The notes under the pieces: model-generated
Databases searched by the model: none
The model's input: only the letters and a program-made list of their open reading frames with translations
What the model was told of the DNA's origin: nothing
Translations under genes and position numbers: made by a program
Source of the DNA: UMGS2069 sp900557585
GTDB taxonomy: Bacteria; Bacillota; Clostridia; Christensenellales; UBA1242
Assembly (NCBI GenBank): GCA_902476355.1
Contig: CABSCS010000003.1
Location: 1-64,000 of the forward strand
DNA: 64,000 bases
Reading direction: 5' to 3'
In this document: positions 47,346-56,394 of the stretch, in pieces
Layout of the letters: each line of letters opens with the position of its first letter
Numbering within the stretch: the stretch's first letter is position 1

Positions 47346-48704
47346 TTATTCTTTGATTCCGATAAATTCTGCTTCGTAAATTTCTTTATCTTTACCGTCG
47401 TCATCTTTCTCTCCACGTTCAGCAGGAGTTTTAAGATTGATTCTATAAAGATAGGTTTGTTTTTTAGATGAATCGGTATACATTCCATAAACATAACCAT
47501 TGTTGATTTCAGGAGCAATCAAATCTGATGCTTCGTCGATTGATGTTGTTGAAAGTTTAGTTTCAACCATTTCATCATCGGTTGCGTTTTTGAATTTGAT
47601 TTTGTAAACATTTTTTGAATATAGATAAATCAAATAGTCGCCATCAATACCAATGAATTTTACGTTATCTCCGTTTGAGAAATCTGTAATGATTGTTGAT
47701 TCTTGGGTTCCATTTTTCCAAGAGATTGTGCGAAGTGTGTCGTTATCTACAACCAAAACACTGTTTGCATCATCTTCAAGGAAAAGGATGTTTTCATAGT
47801 TTTTATAGCAAACAACATCTGCAATCTCGAAAGAAAGAGTGTCTTCGCCATTTGTGATTTTTGCAGAATAGATATATGAATTCAATGAATATACAAGTCT
47901 GCCCGCTCTGATGGTTAAAAGTGTAACACTTTCACCCTCGCTGATTTTTTGCTCACCAGTTCCGTCAGCCTTGATTTTATAAACTCGAACTCCATGTTGA
48001 ATTTCGCCATTTTCTTCATATGAAAGTGTAAAGAAAATGTATTGGTCTGCCAAAGAAAGTTCAGTTTTGCTTTCGCCAGCGTTATCGCTGAAAATTGCAC
48101 TTTTAACGTTTTCTTTTGTGAAAAGAGTTTGAACTTTGTCGCCAATGCAAATTGATTTCAATGTTGCACTTGTTTTTTCATATACAACAAGGTTAAGATT
48201 TTCGCCGTCTTTATAATAGGTATATGTCAAAGTGTCGTCGCTTGATGCTGAAACATAAAGAAGTTGATCTTTATTCTTTTTAAGGTCATATCTTCTGAAC
48301 TCAGTTTTTCCAGTAAGCATTTCGCCAGCCTTGTTTTTGTCTCGGCATGGAGTTGAATAATAGAGGAAATCTCCAAAAATAAAGATTTGTCCGTTTTTGA
48401 ATCCAACAAGACGATCTACAACTCTTTCATATGAGTCTTTAACAACATTTCCGTTTTCATCAAGTTGTGCTTTATAGATTGCACCTTGAACAAGTTTTCC
48501 TGTGTTGTTATCTTCGTCGTTTGTTTTTGTTCCGTTGATAAAATAAACATATCCATTATATGTTACAGAAACACCACCATTTGACACAACGCCAGTTGTA
48601 TCATTTGTTGTTTTGCTTAAATTTGTGTTTCCACATGCAGTGAAAGCAAGCAAACTTACAAAACAGATCATGAATGCAAAGATTGATTTTAAAACTTTTT
48701 TCAT
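47346..48704 (-). CDS. lipoprotein with a DUF5050-like beta-propeller
   Basis: 452 aa with a lipoprotein signal (KKVLKSIFAFMICFVSLLAF, then TAC at residues 21-23 as the lipobox Cys). The mature part has repeated strands such as GYVYFINGT, GDFLYYST, AGRLVYSLNSYIYSAK, GDYLIYLYSKNVYKI and GYVYGMYT, the pattern of DUF5050-type propeller repeats found in clostridial surface proteins. Anchored to the outer face of the membrane; ligand unknown. The site AAAAGGAAAA precedes the ATG. Confidence 0.85.
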   Translation of the reverse strand: MKKVLKSIFAFMICFVSLLAFTACGNTNLSKTTNDTTGVVSNGGVSVTYNGYVYFINGTKTNDEDNNTGKLVQGAIYKAQLDENGNVVKDSYERVVDRLVGFKNGQIFIFGDFLYYSTPCRDKNKAGEMLTGKTEFRRYDLKKNKDQLLYVSASSDDTLTYTYYKDGENLNLVVYEKTSATLKSICIGDKVQTLFTKENVKSAIFSDNAGESKTELSLADQYIFFTLSYEENGEIQHGVRVYKIKADGTGEQKISEGESVTLLTIRAGRLVYSLNSYIYSAKITNGEDTLSFEIADVVCYKNYENILFLEDDANSVLVVDNDTLRTISWKNGTQESTIITDFSNGDNVKFIGIDGDYLIYLYSKNVYKIKFKNATDDEMVETKLSTTSIDEASDLIAPEINNGYVYGMYTDSSKKQTYLYRINLKTPAERGEKDDDGKDKEIYEAEFIGIKE

Positions 48705-48789
48705 TGTAAATTTTCCTTTTAGCCTTATTTAGTACCTAAATAATATTAAACTTCTTTCACCATTTTGTCAACTATAATTTCAAAATGCA

Positions 48790-49527
48790 TCACACAAAAC
48801 ATATATCTGCGTCTGTTGCACGCCTAAGTTGCAGAAAAATTCCACAATTTGGTTGCTTTTCACATGCAAAAAACTGAAAAGCACTTTCATTTTCAAGCGA
48901 AATGTTTTCAATTTCTCCTTTAAAGCCAATAGTAATTGCAAAAGCGATGTTATTTTTATATACAATGCCAGCAAATCCACAGTCGTCACCTTCTCCAATT
49001 TTAACAAACTTTGAACTTGGAATTTTGTTTTCCAAAGGTTTATAGCGCTTGTTCATCATAAAGATTGTTTGAACTTGTCTTTTGGTTTGGTCAAAAAACA
49101 TGTTCTCTTCTTTTTGAAACATTTTGAGCACTATTGAAGAAACAATCAAATTTTTATCAAAACTTGAAAGATATTTTTTTTGTTTTGAAAGTTCTTGAAA
49201 CTTGGATATAATCTTTTCATTTTTGGTTTGCATATTTGAAATTGTTCCAATCTTTCCAAATAAAGTTTTTTGATTGTTTTTAAGCACAAAAAAATATTCA
49301 TTTTCATTAAAAAAATCGTCATGAAAAATAAATTCTCTTTTCTTTGACAGGTCAAGACAAAAGCATTTTACTTTTAAATATACAAAAAGCCATCCCTGCT
49401 TTTCTTTGAAAAGTGAAACACAAAGTTTAACTTTTTCGGCTTCTTTTTTCATTTCAACAAAAGCAACCGGAAGCCCCGAAAAAGCCAAGTTTTCATATAA
49501 AGAAACAATTTTTCTTTCATATTCCAT
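48790..49527 (-). CDS. hypothetical protein of unknown function
   Basis: 245 aa from the ATG at 49527; an in-frame ATG at 49578 would add a 17-residue hydrophobic N-terminus (TTISFILIVVFLYNIF). Neither start has a Shine-Dalgarno site, but TATAAT lies 6 nt before the 49527 ATG, which suggests a leaderless start there. Rich in Lys, Phe and Asn, with no motif I recognise; a Cys-containing end (FFACEKQPNCGIFLQLRR) is distinctive. Follows ksgA by about 95 nt on the same strand. Confidence 0.6.
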   Translation of the reverse strand: MEYERKIVSLYENLAFSGLPVAFVEMKKEAEKVKLCVSLFKEKQGWLFVYLKVKCFCLDLSKKREFIFHDDFFNENEYFFVLKNNQKTLFGKIGTISNMQTKNEKIISKFQELSKQKKYLSSFDKNLIVSSIVLKMFQKEENMFFDQTKRQVQTIFMMNKRYKPLENKIPSSKFVKIGEGDDCGFAGIVYKNNIAFAITIGFKGEIENISLENESAFQFFACEKQPNCGIFLQLRRATDADICFV

Positions 49528-49621
49528 GAAAATATTATATAAAAAAACAACAATCAATATAAAACTGATTGTTGTCATATTTTGTATTTTTATTTGGTTT
49601 TTTATTTGTTTTTATACAATT

Positions 49622-50413
49622 TTATTTGAAAAGCAAACAATAAATTTCATAAAGACTTGAAACCGAAAGATTGTCGGCACGGTCTTTTGAAGAAAAATTG
49701 CTGTTTTCAAGTTTTTTGTCTATTTCTTCTTTTGAAAGATTATATGCACTTGAAATGTTGTTTGCCAAAGTTTTTCTTTTCATTTTGAAAACATTTTGCA
49801 AAAACAAAGAAAATTCTTTTTCATATGGATTTTTCTTCAAATCAAAACGAACAATTGCACTGTCAACATTTGGCATTGGTGTGAACATTTTTCGGTTTAC
49901 CTGTCTTGTGATTTTTGCCTTTGCATAGGCAGAAACATATGCAGAAAAATAGCCATATGCCGAAGATTTCTCATCTGCAACCAAGCGCTCGGCAACTTCT
50001 TTTTGAACCATTACAACAACGGTTTCGGGCGCGTGCTCCATTTCAAAAAGTTTTGACAAAATTGGAGTTGTAATATAATATGGCAAATTCGCAACAACCT
50101 TAAACTTTTCACCAACAAGAGCAAAAATTTCTTTTTCGGAAAAACTTAAAAAGTCACCAAAAACAAACTGAACATTATCCTTTCCCGCAAATTTTTCATT
50201 CAATAGTGGAATAAGTTCTTTGTCAATTTCAAAAGAAACAACCTTTTTTGCATGGCAAGAAAGTGGTTCGGTTAAAGCGCCAGCACCAGTACCAATTTCC
50301 AAAACCACATCATCACTTGTGATTCCCGCATCGTTTACAATGCTTTCAAGCAAATTTTTGTCGGTTAAAAAGTTTTGTCCAAATTTCTTTTTAAAGTTGT
50401 GATTTATTTCCAT
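49622..50413 (-). CDS. ksgA: 16S rRNA (adenine1518/1519-N6)-dimethyltransferase
   Basis: 263 aa. Uses S-adenosylmethionine to dimethylate two adenines at the 3' end of 16S rRNA during ribosome maturation. KKFGQNFLTD at the N-terminus, the SAM-binding EIGTGAGALTEPL (about residues 39-51) and the catalytic NLPYYITTPIL (about 111-121) are all present, with a helical C-terminal domain. Starts 1 nt after the tatD stop, forming the common tatD-ksgA pair. Confidence 0.96.
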   Translation of the reverse strand: MEINHNFKKKFGQNFLTDKNLLESIVNDAGITSDDVVLEIGTGAGALTEPLSCHAKKVVSFEIDKELIPLLNEKFAGKDNVQFVFGDFLSFSEKEIFALVGEKFKVVANLPYYITTPILSKLFEMEHAPETVVVMVQKEVAERLVADEKSSAYGYFSAYVSAYAKAKITRQVNRKMFTPMPNVDSAIVRFDLKKNPYEKEFSLFLQNVFKMKRKTLANNISSAYNLSKEEIDKKLENSNFSSKDRADNLSVSSLYEIYCLLFK

Positions 50414-50414
50414 C

Positions 50415-51182
50415 TTATTCTCTCTTCATCTTTTTATAAACATCATAGGTGTTTTCAATTGTCTGTTTGCAAAATGCATCAAAGTCCATTTCAAGTTCAT
50501 CTGCAATTTTTTGTGCGGTATATTTCACCCTTGCAGGCTCGTTATATCTTCCTCTCATTGGTTCGGGTGACAAAAATGGCGCGTCTGTTTCAACGCAAAT
50601 GCGATTTACTGGAATGTTTTTAATGAAACTTCTGTCATAATTTTTAAAAGTTGCATTGCCAGCAAACGAAATGTTAAAACCAAGGTTAAGATATTTTTGA
50701 GCATATTCCCCATCTTCGCAAAAACAATGCATCATTGAAGGTTTCACAATGTCTTTTTCGTGTTCTTTCAAAATTTGATAGGTGTCTTCTGCTGAATCGC
50801 GCGAATGAATGCAAACAGGAAGATTGTGCTTCTTTGCAATTTCGATTTGCTTTATGAAAAGTTCTTTTTGCTTGTCTTTATTGTCACTTCTTGTGTGATA
50901 ATCAAGTCCAATTTCACCAATTGCAACAACCTTGTCACTGCTTGCCAAAGAATCTATAATTTCAAGGTCTTTTTCAGTTGAATTATTCGCCTCGTCTGGA
51001 TGAATTCCAACAGAACAATAAATGTTTTCGTGTGTGCTTGCAAAAGCCTCTGCCTCTATTGAACTTTTAGCATCAACCCCAATTGTAACAATTTTTTCAA
51101 GCCCGTCTTCTTTCATGTTTGAAACGACTTTGTCTGTGTCGATAAAATCATATAAAATGTGGGCATGCGAATCTATAAGCAT
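50415..51182 (-). CDS. tatD: TatD family metal-dependent DNase
   Basis: 255 aa from the ATG at 51182 with an AAAGGAG site; a longer open frame upstream lacks a site. Metal ligands typical of the TIM-barrel fold are seen: DSHAHI at the N-terminus, GEIGLDYH (about residue 91), CIHSRDS, MHCFCEDG and ETDAPFLSP near residues 200-208. Members are 3'-exonucleases or deoxyribonucleases in DNA repair or RNA processing. Divergent from spmA, sharing a 47-nt intergenic space. Confidence 0.94.
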   Translation of the reverse strand: MLIDSHAHILYDFIDTDKVVSNMKEDGLEKIVTIGVDAKSSIEAEAFASTHENIYCSVGIHPDEANNSTEKDLEIIDSLASSDKVVAIGEIGLDYHTRSDNKDKQKELFIKQIEIAKKHNLPVCIHSRDSAEDTYQILKEHEKDIVKPSMMHCFCEDGEYAQKYLNLGFNISFAGNATFKNYDRSFIKNIPVNRICVETDAPFLSPEPMRGRYNEPARVKYTAQKIADELEMDFDAFCKQTIENTYDVYKKMKRE

Positions 51183-51229
51183 TTTCTTTCTCCTTTCATA
51201 TTTCCGCCATAAAAACCATATCATATAGC

Positions 51230-51820
51230 ATGAACAAAGTTTGGCTTTCTCTTCTTGTTTTGAGCATTGTTGCATTGCTGTTCGTTGACCCGGGCGGTGT
51301 TTTGCTTGGGCTCACAAACGCATCGAACAAAGCAGTTAAACTTTCGCTTGAACTTTGTGCAATTTATGCGGTTTGGATTGGTATTTTTTCAATCATGGAA
51401 CAAACTGGAATTTCAAAATGGTTTTCAAAAATTCTTTCACCATTTGTAAACCTTATTTTTGGCAAGAAAAACATTTCTGAAAAAAGCCGAACCTATATTT
51501 CAATGAGCATGAGTGCAAACATGCTTGGCATGGGCGGGGCTGCCACCCCTCTTGGAATAAAGGCCATGGAAAGTTTGCAAGAGGACAACAAAAACAAAGA
51601 TGAAGTGTCCTATCCAATGACCATGCTTATTATTATAAGTTCAACAGTTCTTCAATTTTTGCCAACTTCTATCATGGGACTGATGAGTTCGTCTGGAAGC
51701 AAAAATCCAACTTCAATCATTCTTCCCGCAATTTTAACCAGCATTTGTTCATCTGTTGTTGGAATTATTCTTGTGAAACTGTGGCACCTGATTTCCTCTA
51801 AAAGGAAGAAACGCAAATGA
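51230..51820 (+). CDS. spmA: spore maturation protein A
   Basis: 196 aa, multi-pass membrane protein. The conserved NMLGMGGAATPLGIKAME block (about residues 102-119) and the N-terminal WLSLLVLSIV identify SpmA, which with SpmB affects spore core dehydration and heat resistance in Bacillus. No Shine-Dalgarno site precedes the ATG; TATCAT lies 5 nt upstream. Its stop overlaps the spmB ATG as ATGA. Confidence 0.9.
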   Translation: MNKVWLSLLVLSIVALLFVDPGGVLLGLTNASNKAVKLSLELCAIYAVWIGIFSIMEQTGISKWFSKILSPFVNLIFGKKNISEKSRTYISMSMSANMLGMGGAATPLGIKAMESLQEDNKNKDEVSYPMTMLIIISSTVLQFLPTSIMGLMSSSGSKNPTSIILPAILTSICSSVVGIILVKLWHLISSKRKKRK

Positions 51821-52304
51821 GCACATATATCATTCCAATCATTCTTATTCTACTCTTTATTTATTGTTTTGTAACCACTTTATTTCGGGCGCAAGAGGCG
51901 CGGTTGATCTTTGCATTTCAACCTTTCCATATTTGGTTGCAATTTTCATTGCTGTTGAACTTTTCAAAATCAGCGGACTGAACACTCACATTGCAAACTT
52001 CGTGCGTCCCGTTTTCAATTTTCTCGGCATTCCAACCGAACTTGTGGACTTTATGATTATTCGTCCATTTTCAGGTTCTGGAAGCATGGCAATGCTTCGT
52101 GAACTTTATGCAACCTATGGCGCAGACAGTTACGTTTCACACTGCGCAAGCGTGATTGTAAGTGCAACTGACACGGTTTTCTATATCGTTGCGGTATATT
52201 TTTCAACCATAAAAGTGAAAAAACTCAAAGCAACCATTCCCCTTGCTCTTATAAGTTGTTTTATTGGAAGTTTGCTTGCATGCTTTTTCTGCCGATTTAT
52301 ATAA
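51817..52304 (+). pseudogene. spmB: spore maturation protein B, frameshifted
   Basis: Translation from the ATG overlapping the spmA stop gives STYIIPIILILLFIYCF, the normal SpmB N-terminus, but then runs into nonsense to a TGA near 51977. The rest of SpmB (HFISGARGAVDLCISTFPYL, then IIRPFSGSGSMAMLRELYAT and ATDTVFYIVAVYFS) continues in another frame from about 51864 to 52304. About eight residues between the two halves are missing relative to Bacillus SpmB, so a small deletion with frame change is the likely lesion. A sequencing error or frameshifting cannot be excluded. The C-terminal part could still be made from the TTG at 51864. Confidence 0.75.
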
Positions 52305-52334
52305 AAAAGCCAGCACAAAATGCTGACTTAAAAA
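52303..52334. terminator. terminator shared by spmB and trmN6
   Basis: GTCAGCA/TGCTGGC stem with a 5-nt loop between convergent genes; the T-run is best on the minus strand. Confidence 0.75.
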
Positions 52335-53020
52335 CTATCGGTTGAATATTTAAAATCTTCTGCAAAAATTGCCTTTGAGATGCGAAGACCTTTTTTGCCA
52401 TATTTGGTACCCATCATCAGAAAAACCGCCGGTTCTGCCTTTTCGTTTGGATATACAATGCAAAGTTTTTTTGGTTCAATATGATGTTTTCGAAAAGCAC
52501 ACATCACATCAACAAGGCGGTCTGCCTTGTGAACAATATAGAACTTTCCGCCATATTTCAAAACTTTTTCGGCGTTTTCCAAAATCGAATCAAGGTTTGT
52601 TTCAATTTCATGGGTTGCAATTGCAATTTCTTGATTGTCGCTGTGGTCGCCACCTTCCATATATGGTGGATTGCAAAACACAACATCGGCGAATGCTCTT
52701 GGAACAAAATCAAGACACTTTTCAAGCGGTGCATTTATAACTTGAATTTGTTTTTCAAGATTGTTCAGTTCCACCGAGCCCGCAAACATGTCTGCAAGGC
52801 GTTTTTGAATTTCAAAAGCACAAATGCTTGTCGGATTTTGTTTCTTTGAAAGCAAAATGGAAATCACGCCTGAACCGGCACAAAATTCAACAACTTTGTC
52901 GGTTTTGTGACACTTTATATAGTTTGCAAGAAAAACCGAGTCAGATGTGAAACAATAGCCCTCTGGTGCTTGATAAATTTTCAGATTTTTAAACCCAAGG
53001 TCAAGAATTTCTTGTTTCAT
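52328..53020 (-). CDS. trmN6: tRNA1(Val) adenine-37 N6-methyltransferase-like protein
   Basis: 230 aa from the ATG at 53020, whose A overlaps the ferredoxin stop (TAATG). SAM-binding EFCAGSGVISILLS (about residues 44-57) and the catalytic VFCNPPYMEGG (about 115-125) place it in the YfiC/TrmN6 group of N6-adenine methyltransferases. The NPPY motif confirms an amino-group methylase; the exact tRNA target is inferred. Last gene of the holB-ricT-ferredoxin-trmN6 unit. Confidence 0.88.
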   Translation of the reverse strand: MKQEILDLGFKNLKIYQAPEGYCFTSDSVFLANYIKCHKTDKVVEFCAGSGVISILLSKKQNPTSICAFEIQKRLADMFAGSVELNNLEKQIQVINAPLEKCLDFVPRAFADVVFCNPPYMEGGDHSDNQEIAIATHEIETNLDSILENAEKVLKYGGKFYIVHKADRLVDVMCAFRKHHIEPKKLCIVYPNEKAEPAVFLMMGTKYGKKGLRISKAIFAEDFKYSTDSF

Positions 53021-53190
53021 TATTTCGCCTGTGGTGCGCCAACTGGGCAAACTGCTGCGCAAGTTCCGCAAGAAATGCATTTTGCTGGGTCAATTGTAAC
53101 TTTTCCGTTCACCATTGAAATTGCCTCAACTGGACAAGAAGCAATGCATGCTCCACATTTAATGCAAGCGTCTGTAATTTGATATGCCAT
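53020..53190 (-). CDS. 2[4Fe-4S] ferredoxin
   Basis: 56 aa from the ATG at 53190 with an AGGAG site. Two CxxCxxCxxxCP clusters (CIKCGACIASCP and CISCGTCAAVCP) each bind one [4Fe-4S] cube; the length is that of clostridial ferredoxins. A low-potential electron carrier of anaerobic metabolism. Translationally coupled to trmN6. Confidence 0.95.
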   Translation of the reverse strand: MAYQITDACIKCGACIASCPVEAISMVNGKVTIDPAKCISCGTCAAVCPVGAPQAK

Positions 53191-53209
53191 TTTATTTTTC
53201 TCCTGTTTT

Positions 53210-54277
53210 TTATTTTTTGCCAAAATGCCAATGACGTTTTTTGTTTGGCTTTTTGTTTTCGCTTTGTTCTTTATTTTGATTTTGTGGTTTTTCTCCACCA
53301 TTTATATTATTGTTAGGCTTTAAATTTTGATTGTTTTGTTTGTTTTCTTCTTTTCTTGTTTTTTCGGTTCTTGCCTTGTCATTTTCTTTGACATTTGCTG
53401 GTTTTTCTTCAAGAAAAGTTTTTGGTGGTTTATTTTCTTTTGGTTGTTTTTGTTCTTGTTCTTCTTCTGGTTTTTCACCTGAAAGTTCAACAAGAGTGAA
53501 GTCATAAACCGTGAAAGAATCATCACCAGATTGAACTTTTACAGAAACTCTTTCACGCAAAATGTCGTTATAAACAACAGTTCCTTCACCTTTTGGAGAT
53601 TGAATTTTGCTGTTCACTTTTGGCATTCTTTTCAAAATTTCTTCATAGGTTTTGTTCTCATATGCCAAGCAACACATAAGTCTTCCACAAAGCCCAGAAA
53701 TTTTTGTTGGTGAAAGCGACAAACCTTGATTTTTTGCCATTTTCACTGTCACATGTTCAAAGTCTTTCAAGAACCTTGTGCAACAGCAAATTTCGCCACA
53801 AGGGCCAAGTCCACCTTTAATTTTCACCTCGTCACGTTGACCAACTTGATGAAGTTCAATTCTAACTTTAAGTGCACTTGCAAGTTCTTTTAAAAGGTCA
53901 CGAAAATCCACTCTTTCTTCTGCTGAAAATTCAATTACAATTTTGCTTGCATCAAGCGAATATTCAGCTGAAACAATTTTCATTTCAAGGTTAAGAGCAC
54001 GAACTTTTTCACGAATAAGAAAAATGTCTTTTGACGCTTTTTCTTTAAGTTCGGCTTGTTTTTCAAGGTCTTCTTTTGTTGCTTTTCGAATCACTTTTTT
54101 AAGTGGCTCGGAAAGCGTGCTTTCGTCTATATCTTTCAAAAAGGCAACCTCTCCAATGCAAAGCATTGATGCGCTGTCAACAACAACTTTGTCTCCCGCT
54201 TCAAGAATCAGCAAGCCTGGGTCGAAAGAATATGCCTTTCCGGTTTCTCTAAATTTTATTCCTACTATTTTTTGCAT
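53210..54277 (-). CDS. ricT: PSP1-domain protein RicT (YaaT) with low-complexity tail
   Basis: 355 aa. The PSP1 core (about residues 1-255) has the family's Cys-rich blocks GPCGEICCCTRFL and GLCGRLMCCLAYE. In Bacillus, RicT with RicA and RicF binds Fe-S clusters and controls RNase Y and entry into sporulation and competence. The last 85 or so residues are a Lys/Glu/Gln/Asn-rich disordered extension not needed for the core. The start overlaps the holB end by 13 nt; ferredoxin follows 19 nt later, which is notable given that the Ric complex carries Fe-S. Confidence 0.92.
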   Translation of the reverse strand: MQKIVGIKFRETGKAYSFDPGLLILEAGDKVVVDSASMLCIGEVAFLKDIDESTLSEPLKKVIRKATKEDLEKQAELKEKASKDIFLIREKVRALNLEMKIVSAEYSLDASKIVIEFSAEERVDFRDLLKELASALKVRIELHQVGQRDEVKIKGGLGPCGEICCCTRFLKDFEHVTVKMAKNQGLSLSPTKISGLCGRLMCCLAYENKTYEEILKRMPKVNSKIQSPKGEGTVVYNDILRERVSVKVQSGDDSFTVYDFTLVELSGEKPEEEQEQKQPKENKPPKTFLEEKPANVKENDKARTEKTRKEENKQNNQNLKPNNNINGGEKPQNQNKEQSENKKPNKKRHWHFGKK

Positions 54278-55233
54278 TTAACTTTGGCCTCCACTATTTT
54301 AAGCAAAAATTCATCAATAGCCTCGATGCTGTTTGTATTATAAACCAAATCTTCTTTCAGTTGCAAACAATATTCAATGATTTTATAAAGTGCAGAAATT
54401 GAAAAACCTTCACAAATCAGTTGCATTTGAGAAAGCAAATGGGTGTTTTTCACAAGTTCACTTTGCCCCACTTTCACCATCATTAAATCTCTTGCAAGAA
54501 GCATGAAAATGTCTGATAACTCTTCTTTGTTCACGTTTTTTTGAGAAAACATGCTTGCAAAGCGAAGAACGTCTCGGCTTGAATTCATTTCGTAAAGACA
54601 TTTATAAACATTTTGATAAAGTTCCAAAAACTCTTTGTCTGTTGCCATTTTATATGCCCTGGTGAAAACGCCCGCACTGCAACCAGCACAAATTTCAGCA
54701 GTTTTTTTGTCTATTCCACTGTTTTCAAGAAGCATTTCAATTTGACGCGAAGAAAGAAGGTCAAGTTCAATTTTCTTTGAACGCGACAAAACTGTTTGCA
54801 AAAGTTTTCTTTCTGTTTTCGCACACAAAATGAAAAACACGCTTTTTGGTGGCTCTTCAATTGTTTTTAAAAGTTTGTTTTGTGCTTCTTCTGCCGTGTC
54901 GTCAAGATTCAAAAGAACATAAACCTTGAAGTCTTCTTCAAAAGGACGAACAACAACATCACCCGACAAATTGCTTGCCATTTCAGTGCTGATTTTTTCG
55001 TTTTTCCCCATGATGATAACATCTGGGTGAACTTCTTTTTCAATTCTTGCCTTTGTTTGAGGTTTTTCTTCGGCGCCAAGAACAATTTCTGCAACCGCTT
55101 TTGCAAAAGCCAAACAATAGTCTTGGTCTTCGCTCACAAACAAATAGGTGTGGCTGAGTTTGTTTTGCTTTTTGTCTTGCAAAATGATTTGATATGCCTT
55201 TGAAGAACTTATAATTTGATTATAATTTGTCAT
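54265..55233 (-). CDS. holB: DNA polymerase III delta' subunit
   Basis: 322 aa. Clamp-loader subunit: LSHTYLFVSEDQ at the N-terminus in place of a functional Walker A, LNLDDTAEEAQNKLLKTIEE (about residues 105-124) with the EEPP motif, and ILCAKTERKLLQTVLSRSK with the SRC-like arginine-finger block (SRS). A C-terminal helical oligomerisation domain completes it. Like most delta' proteins it should not hydrolyse ATP. First gene of the operon; its promoter suggests a leaderless transcript. Confidence 0.92.
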   Translation of the reverse strand: MTNYNQIISSSKAYQIILQDKKQNKLSHTYLFVSEDQDYCLAFAKAVAEIVLGAEEKPQTKARIEKEVHPDVIIMGKNEKISTEMASNLSGDVVVRPFEEDFKVYVLLNLDDTAEEAQNKLLKTIEEPPKSVFFILCAKTERKLLQTVLSRSKKIELDLLSSRQIEMLLENSGIDKKTAEICAGCSAGVFTRAYKMATDKEFLELYQNVYKCLYEMNSSRDVLRFASMFSQKNVNKEELSDIFMLLARDLMMVKVGQSELVKNTHLLSQMQLICEGFSISALYKIIEYCLQLKEDLVYNTNSIEAIDEFLLKIVEAKVKCKK

Positions 55234-55239
55234 ACTTAA

Positions 55240-55268
55240 ACTTTATCAAAATTGGCATGAAAAGTCAA
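55240..55268 (-). promoter_or_regulatory. holB promoter, apparently leaderless
   Basis: TTGACT (55263-55268) and TAAAGT (55240-55245) on the minus strand, spaced 17 nt. Six nt separate the -10 element from the ATG at 55233; no Shine-Dalgarno site. Confidence 0.65.
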
Positions 55269-55360
55269 CAAAATCAAAAACAAACAACATTTTGAAAGAA
55301 CTTTTAAAAAAAATTTTTCTTTTCTTTCACACTTTTGACAATTTCAGGCAATTTTTGCAT

Positions 55361-55388
55361 AAAAAAACCAGAGCCAAAAAGGTTCTGG
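55361..55388 (-). terminator. terminator after greA
   Basis: CCAGAACC/GGCTCTGG stem and seven T on the minus strand, 25 nt past the stop. Confidence 0.85.
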
Positions 55389-55412
55389 ATTCTTATAAAT
55401 TTTCAAAAAAGA

Positions 55413-55880
55413 CTATTTGATTGAAACGATTTTAACGCTATAACTTCCATTTGGGGTGTTGATAAGAACAGTTTCACCTTTCTTTTTGTTCAAAAGAGCC
55501 TTTCCAATTGGAGACTCATTTGAAATCCAACCTCGGTCTGGGTCGCTTTCAATTGTTCCAACAATTTTATATTCTTCGTTCTCTTCCATTTCCTCGTCAT
55601 ATACAGTAACGGTTGAACCAACACGAACACGGTCTTTTTTAAGTTCATCATCAGAAACAATAATGCCAAGACGAAGAGTTTCTTCAATCATGTTGATTTC
55701 AGATTCAACTCTGCCTTGTTCAGCGCGGGCTGCATCATATTCTGAATTTTCACTAAGGTCGCCATATTCACGAGCAACTTTAAGTTTTTCCAAAACCTCT
55801 GGGCGACGAACGGTTTTCAAATATTCAAGTCTTTCTTCTTTTTCTTTTTTTCCTGCTTCGGTGATATATATATCTGCCAT
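55413..55880 (-). CDS. greA: transcription elongation factor GreA
   Basis: 155 aa, standard GreA length. The N-terminal coiled coil has the REYGDLSENSEYDAARAEQG tip with acidic residues that reach the RNA polymerase active site; the C-terminal FKBP-like part ends in IGKALLNKKKGETVLI. It rescues backtracked polymerase by stimulating transcript cleavage. Single-gene unit with an AGGAGG site. Confidence 0.97.
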   Translation of the reverse strand: MADIYITEAGKKEKEERLEYLKTVRRPEVLEKLKVAREYGDLSENSEYDAARAEQGRVESEINMIEETLRLGIIVSDDELKKDRVRVGSTVTVYDEEMEENEEYKIVGTIESDPDRGWISNESPIGKALLNKKKGETVLINTPNGSYSVKIVSIK

Positions 55881-56044
55881 AATAGCCTCCTAAACCAATG
55901 TGATTTATTATATGCATACCATCAAAAAATCATTCAATTTTTCATAAAAATCTTACACATTTTTTCACACTGTTTTTCAAACATACGAACATTATAAATA
56001 TTTCTAAAATTTTGTCAATCATTTAAAAAATATTTTTCAAAAGG

Positions 56045-56073
56045 TTGCTTTGTTTGCTCGGCTTTGATAAAAT
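56045..56073 (+). promoter_or_regulatory. promoter of the 86-aa gene
   Basis: TTGCTT (56045-56050), 17-nt spacer, TAAAAT (56068-56073), 20 nt before the ATG. Confidence 0.65.
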
Positions 56074-56092
56074 GTTTGCAAAGGAAAAAAAT

Positions 56093-56353
56093 ATGATCAG
56101 AATATGGGCAAAGATATATAAAAACAATCGCATTGTTAAAGACACAATCTATGAAAGCATAGACAATTTTCACAAGGAAACTTTCTATGTTCACGTTCAA
56201 GAACTTTGCCACAAACTTGACATTCCAACCCCACTGATTTTGAACTATCACATTTCAAGTTACATTGAATTTAATCGTTGCATTTTCAAACCAGCCGACT
56301 TTGTTGAACAAGTTCATTTCGACAAACTTGTGCTTGAAGAAGCCAGCCTTTAA
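56093..56353 (+). CDS. small protein of unknown function
   Basis: 86 aa from the ATG at 56093 with an AAAGGAAA site. Soluble, basic N-terminus (IRIWAKIYKNNRIVKD), His/Phe-rich centre, no Cys pair or membrane segment besides one isolated Cys-His stretch. I do not recognise it. It has a clean promoter and terminator and so is very likely a real gene. Confidence 0.75.
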   Translation: MIRIWAKIYKNNRIVKDTIYESIDNFHKETFYVHVQELCHKLDIPTPLILNYHISSYIEFNRCIFKPADFVEQVHFDKLVLEEASL

Positions 56354-56357
56354 AATA

Positions 56358-56384
56358 AAAAGCACTTTAATGTGCTTTTTTTTT
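56358..56384 (+). terminator. terminator after the 86-aa gene
   Basis: AAGCAC/GTGCTT stem and a ten-T run. Confidence 0.85.
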
Positions 56385-56394
56385 GTGCAAAATA

